From positions 1 through 64,000 of the forward strand of contig NZ_PQIG01000046.1 in the NCBI RefSeq assembly GCF_012349115.1: 64,000 nt of DNA, written 5' to 3'. Source of the DNA: Rhizobium ruizarguesonis. GTDB lineage: Bacteria > Pseudomonadota > Alphaproteobacteria > Rhizobiales > Rhizobiaceae. Below the pieces are notes generated by a model, which saw only the letters and a list, made by a program, of their open reading frames with translations, was not told where the DNA came from and ran no database searches. Shown here one piece after another: positions 41,679 through 49,459 of the stretch; position 1 is the stretch's first letter; every line of letters starts with the position of its first letter. Both the position numbers and the translations under genes were made by a program.

Positions 41679-42887
41679 CTATCTGTAGGAATAGCCGTGG
41701 CTGTGGCGCACCAGCTTGCGCGCCCGCGGCACGTAGCGGCTGGCGGCGAAGGCATCGGCGCCCATCACCGCATAGCGCGGCTCGAACAGCTTGTTGAGGA
41801 CCGAGACGTCGCCGTTGGAATCCGTCGCCTCGAGATCGGAATCGACCAGGTCGAAAATGGTGAATTCCGCTTGCGAGCCGACCGAAAGCCGGTTCTCCAT
41901 CGACAGCTTGATGACGGATGCCGGCGCATGGGTGACGGCCTCCACCACCTTGTCGAAGGGCATGCCGACGCTGAGCAGCTTCGACATCGTCGTCGCCAGA
42001 TCCCAGACCGGGAAATTCATCGAATGGCCGTGCAGGTCGGTCGAGATCGAGAACGGCAGCAGCCCGCGCGCGATCGCCGCTTCGGCGACCTTGAACGAGA
42101 AGGAGGCGCCGCCATGGCCGATGTCGAGGCGGATGCCTTCGGAGGCGCAGCGCTCTGCGAGAGCAAAGAGGTCCTCGTCTTCCATGATGCTCGAACCGGC
42201 CTTGCCGTTGAAGCAGTGGGTGACGACGTCGCCGGGGCCGAGGATCTCGAGCACTTCGTCATAGAGCGCCGGCGGCTCGCCGACATGCACCATCATCGGC
42301 ACTTTCAAGATCTTGGCGATCTTCTTGCCGAGCTTCACCGGCGTGACGCCCCAGGACCCGGTGATGACATGGCTGGCGCGCACCTTGATGCCGACGATGT
42401 GCTCGCTGTTTTCGGCATAGACTTCAAGGATGCGATCGAGATCGATATCGCGGATATCCCGCAATTCCGCGACCCGGTTGCAGGCCACAAGACCGATCGA
42501 GCCGAGATTGAGGAAGGCCTTGATGCGTTCGCGCGAGGGCTCGATGATATATTCCCGGAAGCCATGGAAGTTCGCCTCGCCGGCCGAACCGGCATCGACC
42601 AGCGTGGTGACGCCGCGCTCGACGCCGCATTCGGACGGACGGATGGAAATATCGGTGCCGCCGTGCCAGATATGCACGTGCAGATCGACCCAGCCCGGCG
42701 AAATGAAGGCGCCCTTGCCGTCGATGCGCGCAACATCCTGCGAGACCGCGAGCGACGGACCGATCTCGGCGATCCTACCGTCGGCATTGACGAGAATGTC
42801 GATTGCCCCCTCTTGTGTGCCCGCACCAAAAGCCATCGGTTTGACATTGGTGAGGAGAAGCGGCTTCTTCGTCTGGTCGCCGGGCAT
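41679..42887 (-). CDS. Amidohydrolase/deacetylase family metallohydrolase (COG3964)
   Basis: 402 residues of the amidohydrolase superfamily: PGWVDLHVHIWHG carries the H-x-H metal pair, GIKVRASH holds the likely bridging lysine, and MMVHVGEPP and STDLHGHSMNFP further ligands. COG3964 proteins were often misnamed dihydroorotase or adenine deaminase. Characterised members such as Agrobacterium Atu3266 hydrolyse acetyl-(R)-mandelate-type esters. The ATG at 42887 has AAGGA 9 nt upstream. In other genomes this family neighbours SelA-like PLP enzymes like the one at 6479-7675; here they are 34 kb apart. Confidence 0.87.
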   Translation of the reverse strand: MPGDQTKKPLLLTNVKPMAFGAGTQEGAIDILVNADGRIAEIGPSLAVSQDVARIDGKGAFISPGWVDLHVHIWHGGTDISIRPSECGVERGVTTLVDAGSAGEANFHGFREYIIEPSRERIKAFLNLGSIGLVACNRVAELRDIRDIDLDRILEVYAENSEHIVGIKVRASHVITGSWGVTPVKLGKKIAKILKVPMMVHVGEPPALYDEVLEILGPGDVVTHCFNGKAGSSIMEDEDLFALAERCASEGIRLDIGHGGASFSFKVAEAAIARGLLPFSISTDLHGHSMNFPVWDLATTMSKLLSVGMPFDKVVEAVTHAPASVIKLSMENRLSVGSQAEFTIFDLVDSDLEATDSNGDVSVLNKLFEPRYAVMGADAFAASRYVPRARKLVRHSHGYSYR

Positions 42888-43000
42888 GACATGCATTCCT
42901 TTCGAAGTCTCGGACCGGGATCACGCCTCGGCCATCCGTCTGCGGGTCATTATGGAAGAGTAATGGGGAAGGTAGAGATGGCCTCTCAGGGCGCCGTACC

Positions 43001-43048
43001 GGAAATTCCATAACTATGATACGTAAGGCTTTATAATAGAATAAAGCC
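43001..43048 (-). promoter_or_regulatory. Palindromes upstream of the amidohydrolase gene
   Basis: Two elements lie in the otherwise empty 274-bp gap before the amidohydrolase: GGAAATTCC at 43001-43009, resembling IclR-type sites, and a perfect inverted repeat GGCTTTAT-N6-ATAAAGCC at 43027-43048. They may be operator and promoter elements for this gene. Assignment to the IclR protein nearby is inference. Confidence 0.4.
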
Positions 43049-43161
43049 GAAGACGAAGCTGTCAAGGAAAATGACGCGGTCGTCGCCATCGAGGAAACGT
43101 AAGCGGTGCGCTCCTTGCGAAGCGCACCTGTCTCGAAGATCCGGTAAATTCCTGTTTGTTT

Positions 43162-44031
43162 TCAATCCCGAAGAATCGAATAGTCAAGCCGTTCCAGGTG
43201 ATCTGGATCGGCGATGGCGTCGATCGCGGCGATCCTGCCATCGGCGATCGTCAGCGCCACCACGACGCGGAGCTGGCCCTTGATCTGCACGACGAATCCG
43301 AGCTCGCCGTCGACGATGGCGATTTCTGCCGCCTGCGCCCGACCCTTGAAGGCTTCGGCCACGTGAGCCGCGCCGCGCGTTTCGCCAATGGTGCCGAAGC
43401 GGGCCGCCGTCGCATCCGGCCGGAAGACGACGTCAGGGGCAAGCACCGCGAGCAACCCTTCCAGATCGCCGTTGCGCGAGGCCGTCAGAAAGGCCTCGGC
43501 GATCGTCCGCTTGCGGCCGAAATCGACATCAGGCGCTTCGTCCACCCCCTGCACCCGGCGGCGGGCGCGGCTTGCGAGCTGACGGGTGGCACCGGACGAA
43601 CGGCCGATGATCGGCGCGATCTCGTCGAAGGGCAGATCGAACATGTCATGCAGCACGAAGGCGACACGTTCGGCGGGCGCCAGCGTCTGCAGCACGACGA
43701 GCAGCGCCAGACCGACCGAATCGGCAAAGGCGGCTTCGCGCTCGGGATCGTTCGCGGGATCGGCGATCCCGCCATGAACCGGCGCCTCCAGCGGCTCCTC
43801 GCGCCGGGTCTTGCGGGTGCGCAGCATGTCGAGGCAGATGCGCGCCACCACCGTCGTCAGCCAGCCGCCGAGATTGCCGACCCCTGTCGTATCCGTGCGG
43901 CTGAGCCGCAGCCAGGCCTCCTGAACGGCATCCTCCGCCTCGCTGCGCGAGCCGAGCATGCGATAGGCTGCGGCCCTCAGATGCGCTCTGTTTGCCTCGA
44001 ATTCATCGGCCAGCCATTTTTTCTCGTCCAT
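43162..44031 (-). CDS. ECF41-type RNA polymerase sigma factor with C-terminal SnoaL-like domain
   Basis: 289 residues: sigma region 2 (FEANRAHLRAAAYRMLGSRSEAEDAVQEAWLRL in parts, about 11-45), region 4 (LAPAERVAFVLHDMFDLPFDEIAPIIGRS, about 118-146) and a SnoaL/NTF2-like extension from about 170 that regulates the factor in this group instead of an anti-sigma protein. The C-terminal motif reads DPDHL where ECF41 proteins usually have NPDKL. Divergent from a carboxymuconolactone-decarboxylase-like gene, the classic ECF41 target. Two ECF41 promoters overlap between them. Confidence 0.92.
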   Translation of the reverse strand: MDEKKWLADEFEANRAHLRAAAYRMLGSRSEAEDAVQEAWLRLSRTDTTGVGNLGGWLTTVVARICLDMLRTRKTRREEPLEAPVHGGIADPANDPEREAAFADSVGLALLVVLQTLAPAERVAFVLHDMFDLPFDEIAPIIGRSSGATRQLASRARRRVQGVDEAPDVDFGRKRTIAEAFLTASRNGDLEGLLAVLAPDVVFRPDATAARFGTIGETRGAAHVAEAFKGRAQAAEIAIVDGELGFVVQIKGQLRVVVALTIADGRIAAIDAIADPDHLERLDYSILRD

Positions 44032-44032
44032 T

Positions 44033-44059
44033 TGTCACATTCCTCCGCTGCGTTCCGTC
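44033..44059 (+). promoter_or_regulatory. ECF41-type promoter of the AhpD-like gene
   Basis: TGTCACA at 44033-44039, a 16-nt spacer, and CGTC at 44056-44059 reproduce the known ECF41 promoter (TGTCACA at -35, CGTC at -10). It points at the carboxymuconolactone-decarboxylase-like gene starting at 44140. Its -35 lies within the translation start region of the sigma-factor gene. Confidence 0.85.
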
Positions 44060-44067
44060 AAGGCCAT

Positions 44068-44094
44068 GACGAATGAAACCCGGCCGATGTGACA
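44068..44094 (-). promoter_or_regulatory. ECF41-type promoter of the sigma-factor gene
   Basis: On the minus strand TGTCACA (44094-44088), 16 nt, and CGTC (44071-44068) repeat the same signature exactly and point at the sigma-factor gene starting at 44031. This implies positive autoregulation. The two promoters face one another and their initiation regions overlap. Confidence 0.85.
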
Positions 44095-44139
44095 ACGCCG
44101 GCGGATCGTCGAATCATAAACGCATCAAGGAGACATACC

Positions 44140-44616
44140 ATGCAGGAAAAAATGGTCATGCAGGAGCGAATGGGAAATCCCGCCCTCGTCCTTCCCGCAG
44201 CCATGCAGGCGCTCAATGCTCTCAGCAAGGTGCCGGCCGAAACCGGCCTTTCACCGAAGCTGCTCGAACTCGTCAACCTGCGCGCCAGCCAGATCAACGG
44301 CTGCAGCGTCTGTGTCGACGGTCATCCCCGCATTGCAAAGAAGCTCGGCGAAACCGACGAAAGGCTCTTTGCCATCGGCGCCTGGCGCGACTCGCCCTAT
44401 TTCAGCGATGCCGAGCGGGCAGCCCTTGCGCTGACCGAGGCGGTGACCCGCATCAGCGACCGCGCCGACCCGGTGCCGGATGATATCTGGGACGAGGCGA
44501 CCCGGCATTATGACGGCAGGAGCCTTGCGGCACTCGTCATCGCCATTGCCAACATCAATGTCTGGAACCGGCTGAACATCGCCACCCGCCAGATCGCCGG
44601 GGCCTGGAAGCCGTAA
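44140..44616 (+). CDS. Carboxymuconolactone decarboxylase / AhpD-like protein
   Basis: 158 residues of the CMD/AhpD fold with the redox motif Cys55-x2-Cys58 and His62 (NGCSVCVDGH). Such proteins are alkylhydroperoxidase-like disulfide reductants rather than true decarboxylases. AAGGAG precedes the ATG at 44140; the frame extends upstream over the promoter and is not used. Controlled by the divergent ECF41 sigma factor. Confidence 0.9.
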   Translation: MQEKMVMQERMGNPALVLPAAMQALNALSKVPAETGLSPKLLELVNLRASQINGCSVCVDGHPRIAKKLGETDERLFAIGAWRDSPYFSDAERAALALTEAVTRISDRADPVPDDIWDEATRHYDGRSLAALVIAIANINVWNRLNIATRQIAGAWKP

Positions 44617-44710
44617 ACGGCGAGGTTGCCGGCAGCGCGTCACCCCTGCGCTGCCGGCAACCCTCATCCCTAATCAGCATGGCTTCAGGCCATGCGAGAC
44701 AATCGGTCGT

Positions 44711-46003
44711 TCAGATGATGCCGCCGCCGCCGGCAGCGGATGCCGGACGCTCGGCCGCCACTTGTCTGCGGTAGCCGCTGGCGCGGTAGACGGCGATCGG
44801 GTCGATTGCGCCGTCTGCCCTGCGCCGGGCTTCGGCCAGAATCGGTTCGACATCGGCGCGATAGGCGCGCTTCAGCGTTTCCGACGCCATCAGCGCGTCG
44901 TTGTCGTCCTGGTAACCGGAGAGCGCCTGGCGGTCGACGAGCAGTGCCTGCGCATAGGCGCGGCGGATTTCGTTGGCGCTGTTGATCAGGCTTTCGATCG
45001 GGTCGGTGACGTTGTGCGACTGGTCGATCATATGGGCCGGGTTGAAGTCGTTGACGCCGCGCTGCTCGGCATCGACCAGTTCGTTGAAGACGAGGAACAG
45101 CCGGTAGGGATCGATCGCGCCGGCGTCGAGATCGTCATCGCCATATTTCGAATCGTTGAAGTGGAAGCCGCCGAGCTTGCCGAACTGGATCAGGCGGGCG
45201 ACGATCATCTCGATATTGGTGTTTGGCGCATGGTGGCCGAGATCGACGAGGCAGTAAGCCTTGGGGCCGAGCGTCTGGGCGATCAGGTAGTTGGTGCCCC
45301 AATCCTGCACGATTGTGGAATAGAAGGCCGGCTCGTACATCTTGTGTTCGGAGAACAGCTTCCAATCGTCGGGCAGCGCCTTGTAAATATCCGCCATCGA
45401 GGCGAGATAACGCTCGAAAGCCTTGGTGAAATGGCTCTGGCCGGGGAAGTTCGAGCCGTCGCCGATCCAGACGGTCAGCGCCTTGGAGCCGAGCGCCTTG
45501 CCGATCTCGATGCATTCGAGATTGTGCTCGACCGCCTGCGCCCGTGTCGCCGCGTCGGTGTGGCTGAGCGAGCCGTATTTGTAGGAATGGGCCTGGCCGG
45601 GCGCATCGGAAAAGGTGTTGGAGTTCATCGCATCGAAGCCGAGGCCGAGCGCGTCGCCCTTGGCCCTCAACTCCCTGGCATCCGCCTTGTCCCAGGGAAT
45701 GTGCAGCGAGACGTTCGGCGTCGCCTGCGTCAGCTGGTTGATGACGGCGCAATCGTCGAGTTTGTCGAAGATGCCGCGCGGCTCGCCGGTGCCGGGGAAA
45801 CGGGCAAAACGCGTGCCGCCGGTGCCGACGCCCCAGGAGGGAACGGCAACGAAGAATTCCCCAACCTTCCGGGTGACTGCTTCGATATCGACGCCGCGAC
45901 GGGCAAGTGTCGCACCCAGCGCCTCGTAATCGGCTTTCAGCGCGATTGCCCGCTTGTCGTTGTCCGTCGCGACCAGATCTGGCGCAATCCTGGATTCTGT
46001 CAT
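44711..46003 (-). CDS. rhaI: L-rhamnose isomerase (rhizobial RhaI)
   Basis: 430 residues of the L-rhamnose isomerase family found in rhizobia: converts L-rhamnose to L-rhamnulose. Metal-site strands are visible in SEHKMYEP, LVDLGHHAPNTNIE and HFNDSKYGDDDLDAGAIDP. It lies 300 bp downstream of rhaD on the same strand, and the two form the rhaDI unit in characterised R. leguminosarum. A small gene on the opposite strand and a palindromic repeat occupy the gap. Confidence 0.94.
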   Translation of the reverse strand: MTESRIAPDLVATDNDKRAIALKADYEALGATLARRGVDIEAVTRKVGEFFVAVPSWGVGTGGTRFARFPGTGEPRGIFDKLDDCAVINQLTQATPNVSLHIPWDKADARELRAKGDALGLGFDAMNSNTFSDAPGQAHSYKYGSLSHTDAATRAQAVEHNLECIEIGKALGSKALTVWIGDGSNFPGQSHFTKAFERYLASMADIYKALPDDWKLFSEHKMYEPAFYSTIVQDWGTNYLIAQTLGPKAYCLVDLGHHAPNTNIEMIVARLIQFGKLGGFHFNDSKYGDDDLDAGAIDPYRLFLVFNELVDAEQRGVNDFNPAHMIDQSHNVTDPIESLINSANEIRRAYAQALLVDRQALSGYQDDNDALMASETLKRAYRADVEPILAEARRRADGAIDPIAVYRASGYRRQVAAERPASAAGGGGII

Positions 46004-46080
46004 CTATTCCTCCCTGGTCGCGAACCATAGGGCACGGTTCGCGTTCAAACGCTTACAAGTCTTCAAACTAAGGAGCGACG

Positions 46081-46239
46081 ATGGACGTTGTCCGCATTCT
46101 TCTTGCGATCATCCTGCCGCCCCTTGGCGTATTTTTGCAGGTCGGGATCGGCCTGCATTTCTGGCTCAATATATTGCTGACACTCTGCGGCTATGTGCCG
46201 GGGATCATCCACGCGATATGGGTGATCCTCCGGAAATAG
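46081..46239 (+). CDS. YqaE/Pmp3 family small membrane protein (UPF0057)
   Basis: 52 residues beginning MDVVRILLAIILPPLGVFLQ and ending in IIHAIWVILRK, the full Pmp3/YqaE signature of two membrane helices. These proteolipids are linked to membrane potential and stress. AAGGAG stands 6 nt before the ATG. It is antisense to the rhaDI transcript, sitting between rhaI and rhaD. Confidence 0.88.
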   Translation: MDVVRILLAIILPPLGVFLQVGIGLHFWLNILLTLCGYVPGIIHAIWVILRK

Positions 46240-46258
46240 CTCCCTCCGTTTGCTCTAC

Positions 46259-46302
46259 GCAATTCCGGACGCAAAACCCCTGCACACTGCTGCTGGAATT
46301 GC
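46259..46302. repeat. Rhizobial palindromic intergenic repeat between rhaI and rhaD
   Basis: GCAATTCC and GGAATTGC arms enclose CGCAAAACCCCTGCACA. In reverse complement the centre matches the repeat at 39545-39644. It directly abuts the rhaD stop codon and would be transcribed in a rhaDI message. Confidence 0.7.
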
Positions 46303-46303
46303 T

Positions 46304-48400
46304 CTAGCGCGTAAAACTCTGCACGTTGCCGGCATCGACGTTGATGATGTTGCCGGTCGATTTTGCCGAAAGGTCCGATGCGAGGAAATAGATCGCCTCG
46401 GCGATATCTTCCGGAAACACGTTGAGTTTCAGCATCGACCGCTTGCGGTAATGCTCCTCGAGATCGTCCACCTCGATCTTGGACGAGGCGGCGCGCTGCT
46501 CGCGCCATTCGCCGCTCCAGATCTTCGAGCCGCGCAGGACGGCATCCGGATTGACGGTGTTGACGCGGATGCCGGCATCCGCGCCTTCGAGCGCCAGGCA
46601 GCGGGCGAGATGGATTTCGGCAGCCTTGGCGGTGCAATAGGCAGCCGCATTCGGTGAAGCGGCCAGACCGTTCTTCGAAGCGACGAAGACGACGTTGCCA
46701 CCGAGCGTCTGACGGCGAAACAGGCGGAAGGCTTCGCGCGAGACGAGGAAATAGCCAGTCGCCAGAATATCGATATTGCGGTTCCACGTCGACAGTTCGG
46801 TCGCTTCGATCGGTGCGGAGGAGGCAATGCCGGCATTCGAGACGAGGATATCGATGCCGCCGAATTCGACGCAGGCTTCCGCGAAGGAGGCGATCACCGC
46901 ATCTTCCTTGGTGACGTCGAGCCGGACGCTGCGCACAGCGTCAGCGCCGAACTTCTTGACGAAATCGGCTTCGGTGCCTTCGAGCGCTGCCTGGTCGATA
47001 TCGGCAAGCACCACGCAGGCACCTTCGCCGACGAGGCGTGCGGCCGTCGCCCGGCCGATGCCGCCGGCGCCGCCGGTGACGAAGGCGACGCGGCCGGCAA
47101 GGCTCTTCGGCTTCGGCATGCGCTGGAGCTTCGCCTCTTCGAGCAGCCAATATTCGATATCGAAGGCTTCCTGCTCGGGCAGGCCCTGATATTCGGAGAC
47201 CGTCGAGGCGCCGCGCATGACGTTGATGGCGTTGACGTAGAATTCGCTGGCAATGCGAGCCGTCGCCTTGTCGCGGGCAAAGGACAGCATGCCGACGCCG
47301 GGAACGAGGAAGATGACGGGATTGGCATCGCGCATGGCGGGCGAATTGTCATGCTTGCAGTCGTTATAATAGCGGGCGTAGTCGGCGCGGTAGTCCTCCA
47401 GCGCCTTGTCGAGACCGGCGACGATCGCGTCGACATCCGGCTTGGCCGGGTCGAAATCGACGATCAGCGGGCGGATCTTGGTGCGCAGGAAATGATCGGG
47501 GCAGCTGGTGCCGAGCGCGCCGAGCGGACGCAAATCGCTGGAATTGACGAATTCGAGCACGGCGTCCTGATCGTCGAAATGCCCGAGCTTGCGCTCTTGC
47601 TTGCCGATGCGGCCGCGGATCTCCGGCATCAGCCGGGCGGCGATGGCGCGGCGTTCGGCAACGGCCAGGCTCTGAGCGACCGCGCCGCCGAAAATCGTCT
47701 TGCCGTCGGTCTTTTCGGCAAACCAGACGATCGCCTTGTTGATGATATCGAGTGTCAGCTCGTAGCAGGCCTTGGCATCATTCGCCCAGGTGAAGAGGCC
47801 GTGGCTTTCGAGCACGACGCCCTTGGCATTCGGATTGGCTGCAACGAAAGCGCCGAGGTCGAGGCCGAGCTGGAAGCCCGGACGGCGCCAGGGCAGCCAG
47901 CCGATCTCGTCGCCGAAGATCTGCTGCGTCAATTCCTTCGAATTCTTCGACGCGGCAATCGCGATGATCGCATCGGGATGCATGTGGTCGACATGGGTGA
48001 AAGGCACGAAACCGTGCAGCGGTGTGTCGATCGAGGCGGCACGGCCATTCAGGTTGAAGGTGCAGTGCGGCAGGAAGCCGACCATGCGGTCCTCGTCCTC
48101 GACACCCTTGTAGATGCCCTTCAGCGATTCCAGCTTGTCCTGGTAGAGCGTCGCGAAACCGTCGAGCTTGATCGTGCCGACGTCGCCGCCCGAGCCCTTG
48201 ACCCAAAGTACCTTCACCTTGCCGCCGGTGAGCGGATCGGTTTCCATCACCTTCGCCGAGGTGTTGCCGCCGCCATAATTGGTGATGCGCTTGTCGGCGC
48301 CGAGCAGGTTGGAACGATAGAGCAGCTTGCCAGGCTCATCGAGGCCTGCCGCGTAAGCATCATCCCACCGGTTTTCCAGAAGCCGGACGTTCGCCGCCAT
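46304..48400 (-). CDS. rhaD: Bifunctional rhamnulose-1-phosphate aldolase / short-chain dehydrogenase
   Basis: 698 residues. The N-terminal class II aldolase domain (about 1-415) has the zinc histidines in PFTHVDHMHPDAI and splits rhamnulose-1-phosphate into DHAP and L-lactaldehyde. The C-terminal SDR domain (about 430-695; FVTGGAGGIGRATAARL, YCTAKAAE) would oxidise the lactaldehyde. The start MAANVRLLENRW at 48400 has GGGAGGATGAC just before it. It is divergent from rhaR, with paired operator-like elements between. Confidence 0.95.
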   Translation of the reverse strand: MAANVRLLENRWDDAYAAGLDEPGKLLYRSNLLGADKRITNYGGGNTSAKVMETDPLTGGKVKVLWVKGSGGDVGTIKLDGFATLYQDKLESLKGIYKGVEDEDRMVGFLPHCTFNLNGRAASIDTPLHGFVPFTHVDHMHPDAIIAIAASKNSKELTQQIFGDEIGWLPWRRPGFQLGLDLGAFVAANPNAKGVVLESHGLFTWANDAKACYELTLDIINKAIVWFAEKTDGKTIFGGAVAQSLAVAERRAIAARLMPEIRGRIGKQERKLGHFDDQDAVLEFVNSSDLRPLGALGTSCPDHFLRTKIRPLIVDFDPAKPDVDAIVAGLDKALEDYRADYARYYNDCKHDNSPAMRDANPVIFLVPGVGMLSFARDKATARIASEFYVNAINVMRGASTVSEYQGLPEQEAFDIEYWLLEEAKLQRMPKPKSLAGRVAFVTGGAGGIGRATAARLVGEGACVVLADIDQAALEGTEADFVKKFGADAVRSVRLDVTKEDAVIASFAEACVEFGGIDILVSNAGIASSAPIEATELSTWNRNIDILATGYFLVSREAFRLFRRQTLGGNVVFVASKNGLAASPNAAAYCTAKAAEIHLARCLALEGADAGIRVNTVNPDAVLRGSKIWSGEWREQRAASSKIEVDDLEEHYRKRSMLKLNVFPEDIAEAIYFLASDLSAKSTGNIINVDAGNVQSFTR

Positions 48401-48484
48401 GTCATCCTCCCATATGAAATCTTCATCGAGACACAAAGTTCGCGCCCCTTTTCGCTGACGGTATCGCTCATCAAAATGGAGGTT

Positions 48485-48555
48485 GTCAATCGAAAACGAT
48501 CAAATTCGATTATTGTGCAGCGCAATATGAAAATTTATGATCGTTTTTGATTGAC
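48485..48555. promoter_or_regulatory. Paired RhaR-type operators and promoters of rhaD and rhaR
   Basis: GTCAATCGAAAACGATCA (48485-48502) and, on the other strand, GTCAATCAAAAACGATCA (48555-48538) are the same 18-nt element with one mismatch, 35 bp apart and inverted. Each overlaps a TTGACA -35 box, one towards rhaD (48489-48484) and one towards rhaR (48551-48556, with AATAAA 17 nt on). The layout suits a DeoR-type repressor, probably RhaR, looping or blocking both promoters. Confidence 0.75.
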
Positions 48556-48598
48556 ACATTGTCATATGTGCGAAATAAACGGTCCAAGGAGGAGCCCC

Positions 48599-49411
48599 AT
48601 GCACGAACGCGAACGCCATCGCATCATTCTGAGCGCCGTTCAGGAAAAGTCCGTCGTGACGGTTCAGGATATTTCCGAACTGACCGAGGCTTCCGAGGCG
48701 ACGATCCGGCGCGACATCGCTGCTCTTCATGTCCAGGGCAAGATCCGGCGTGTGCGCGGCGGCGCCGAGGCCGTGCATCCGCCGCAGCTCGGCAATCTCG
48801 CCGGCCGCCCCTTCCGTGTTTCGGAATCGGTCAATATCGACAAGAAACGCGCAATCGCCCGCCAGGCCGTCGAGCTTTGCGATCCGGGCGACGCGATCAT
48901 CATCAACGGCGGCACGACCACCTTCCAGATGGTGCATTTCATGGCGGCGCACCGCCTGCAGGTGATGACCAATTCCTTCGCGATCGCCGAACATCTGGTC
49001 AAGCATTCGAAGAACACGGTAACGGTGCCGGGCGGCGCGATCTATCGCGAACAGAGCCTGATCCTCTCCCCTTTCGACAATGACGCGATCCGCAATTTCT
49101 ACGCCCGCCGCTTCTTCATCGGCGCGCAGGGTATCGGCCCGCTCGGCATCATGGAAGCCGACGCGCTGATCATCCAGAGCGAACAGAAGCTGATGCATCA
49201 GGCCGACGAATTGGTCGTCATGGCTGATTCCAGCAAGTTCCATCGCCGGTCGAGCCTCATTCTGTGCCCGCTCGAGCGTGTGTCTACAATCATCACCGAT
49301 GACGGCATTCCAGAGGAAGCCGTCAGGATGATCGAGAATGCCGGCATCAGGCTCATTGTCGCGAGCCCGGTCACCCAGGCAATCAAGGAGGATTCCTCGT
49401 CGGTCGCATAA
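48599..49411 (+). CDS. rhaR: DeoR-family regulator of rhamnose genes
   Basis: 270 residues: N-terminal DeoR winged helix (RERHRIILSAVQEKSVVTVQDISELTEASEATIRRDIAALHVQGKIRRVRGG in parts, about 3-55) and a sugar-phosphate-sensing domain (INGGTTTFQMVHFM, SFAIAEHL, ADSSKF). AAGGAGG precedes the ATG at 48599. First gene of rhaRSTPQUK and divergent from rhaDI; it would repress both until a rhamnose-derived signal is present. Confidence 0.93.
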   Translation: MHERERHRIILSAVQEKSVVTVQDISELTEASEATIRRDIAALHVQGKIRRVRGGAEAVHPPQLGNLAGRPFRVSESVNIDKKRAIARQAVELCDPGDAIIINGGTTTFQMVHFMAAHRLQVMTNSFAIAEHLVKHSKNTVTVPGGAIYREQSLILSPFDNDAIRNFYARRFFIGAQGIGPLGIMEADALIIQSEQKLMHQADELVVMADSSKFHRRSSLILCPLERVSTIITDDGIPEEAVRMIENAGIRLIVASPVTQAIKEDSSSVA

Positions 49412-49459
49412 GGCGCCGGGGAGGTGTGAAGAGTGTCAATCAAGTGGGAGGATGAAAGC

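Noticed and set aside
41661..43013. 450-codon open frame antisense to the amidohydrolase
   Set aside because: No recognisable motif, while the opposite strand has the full metal-site pattern of COG3964.
46941..48550. Long plus-strand frames inside rhaD
   Set aside because: They are shadows of the bifunctional aldolase/dehydrogenase, which shows both domains.
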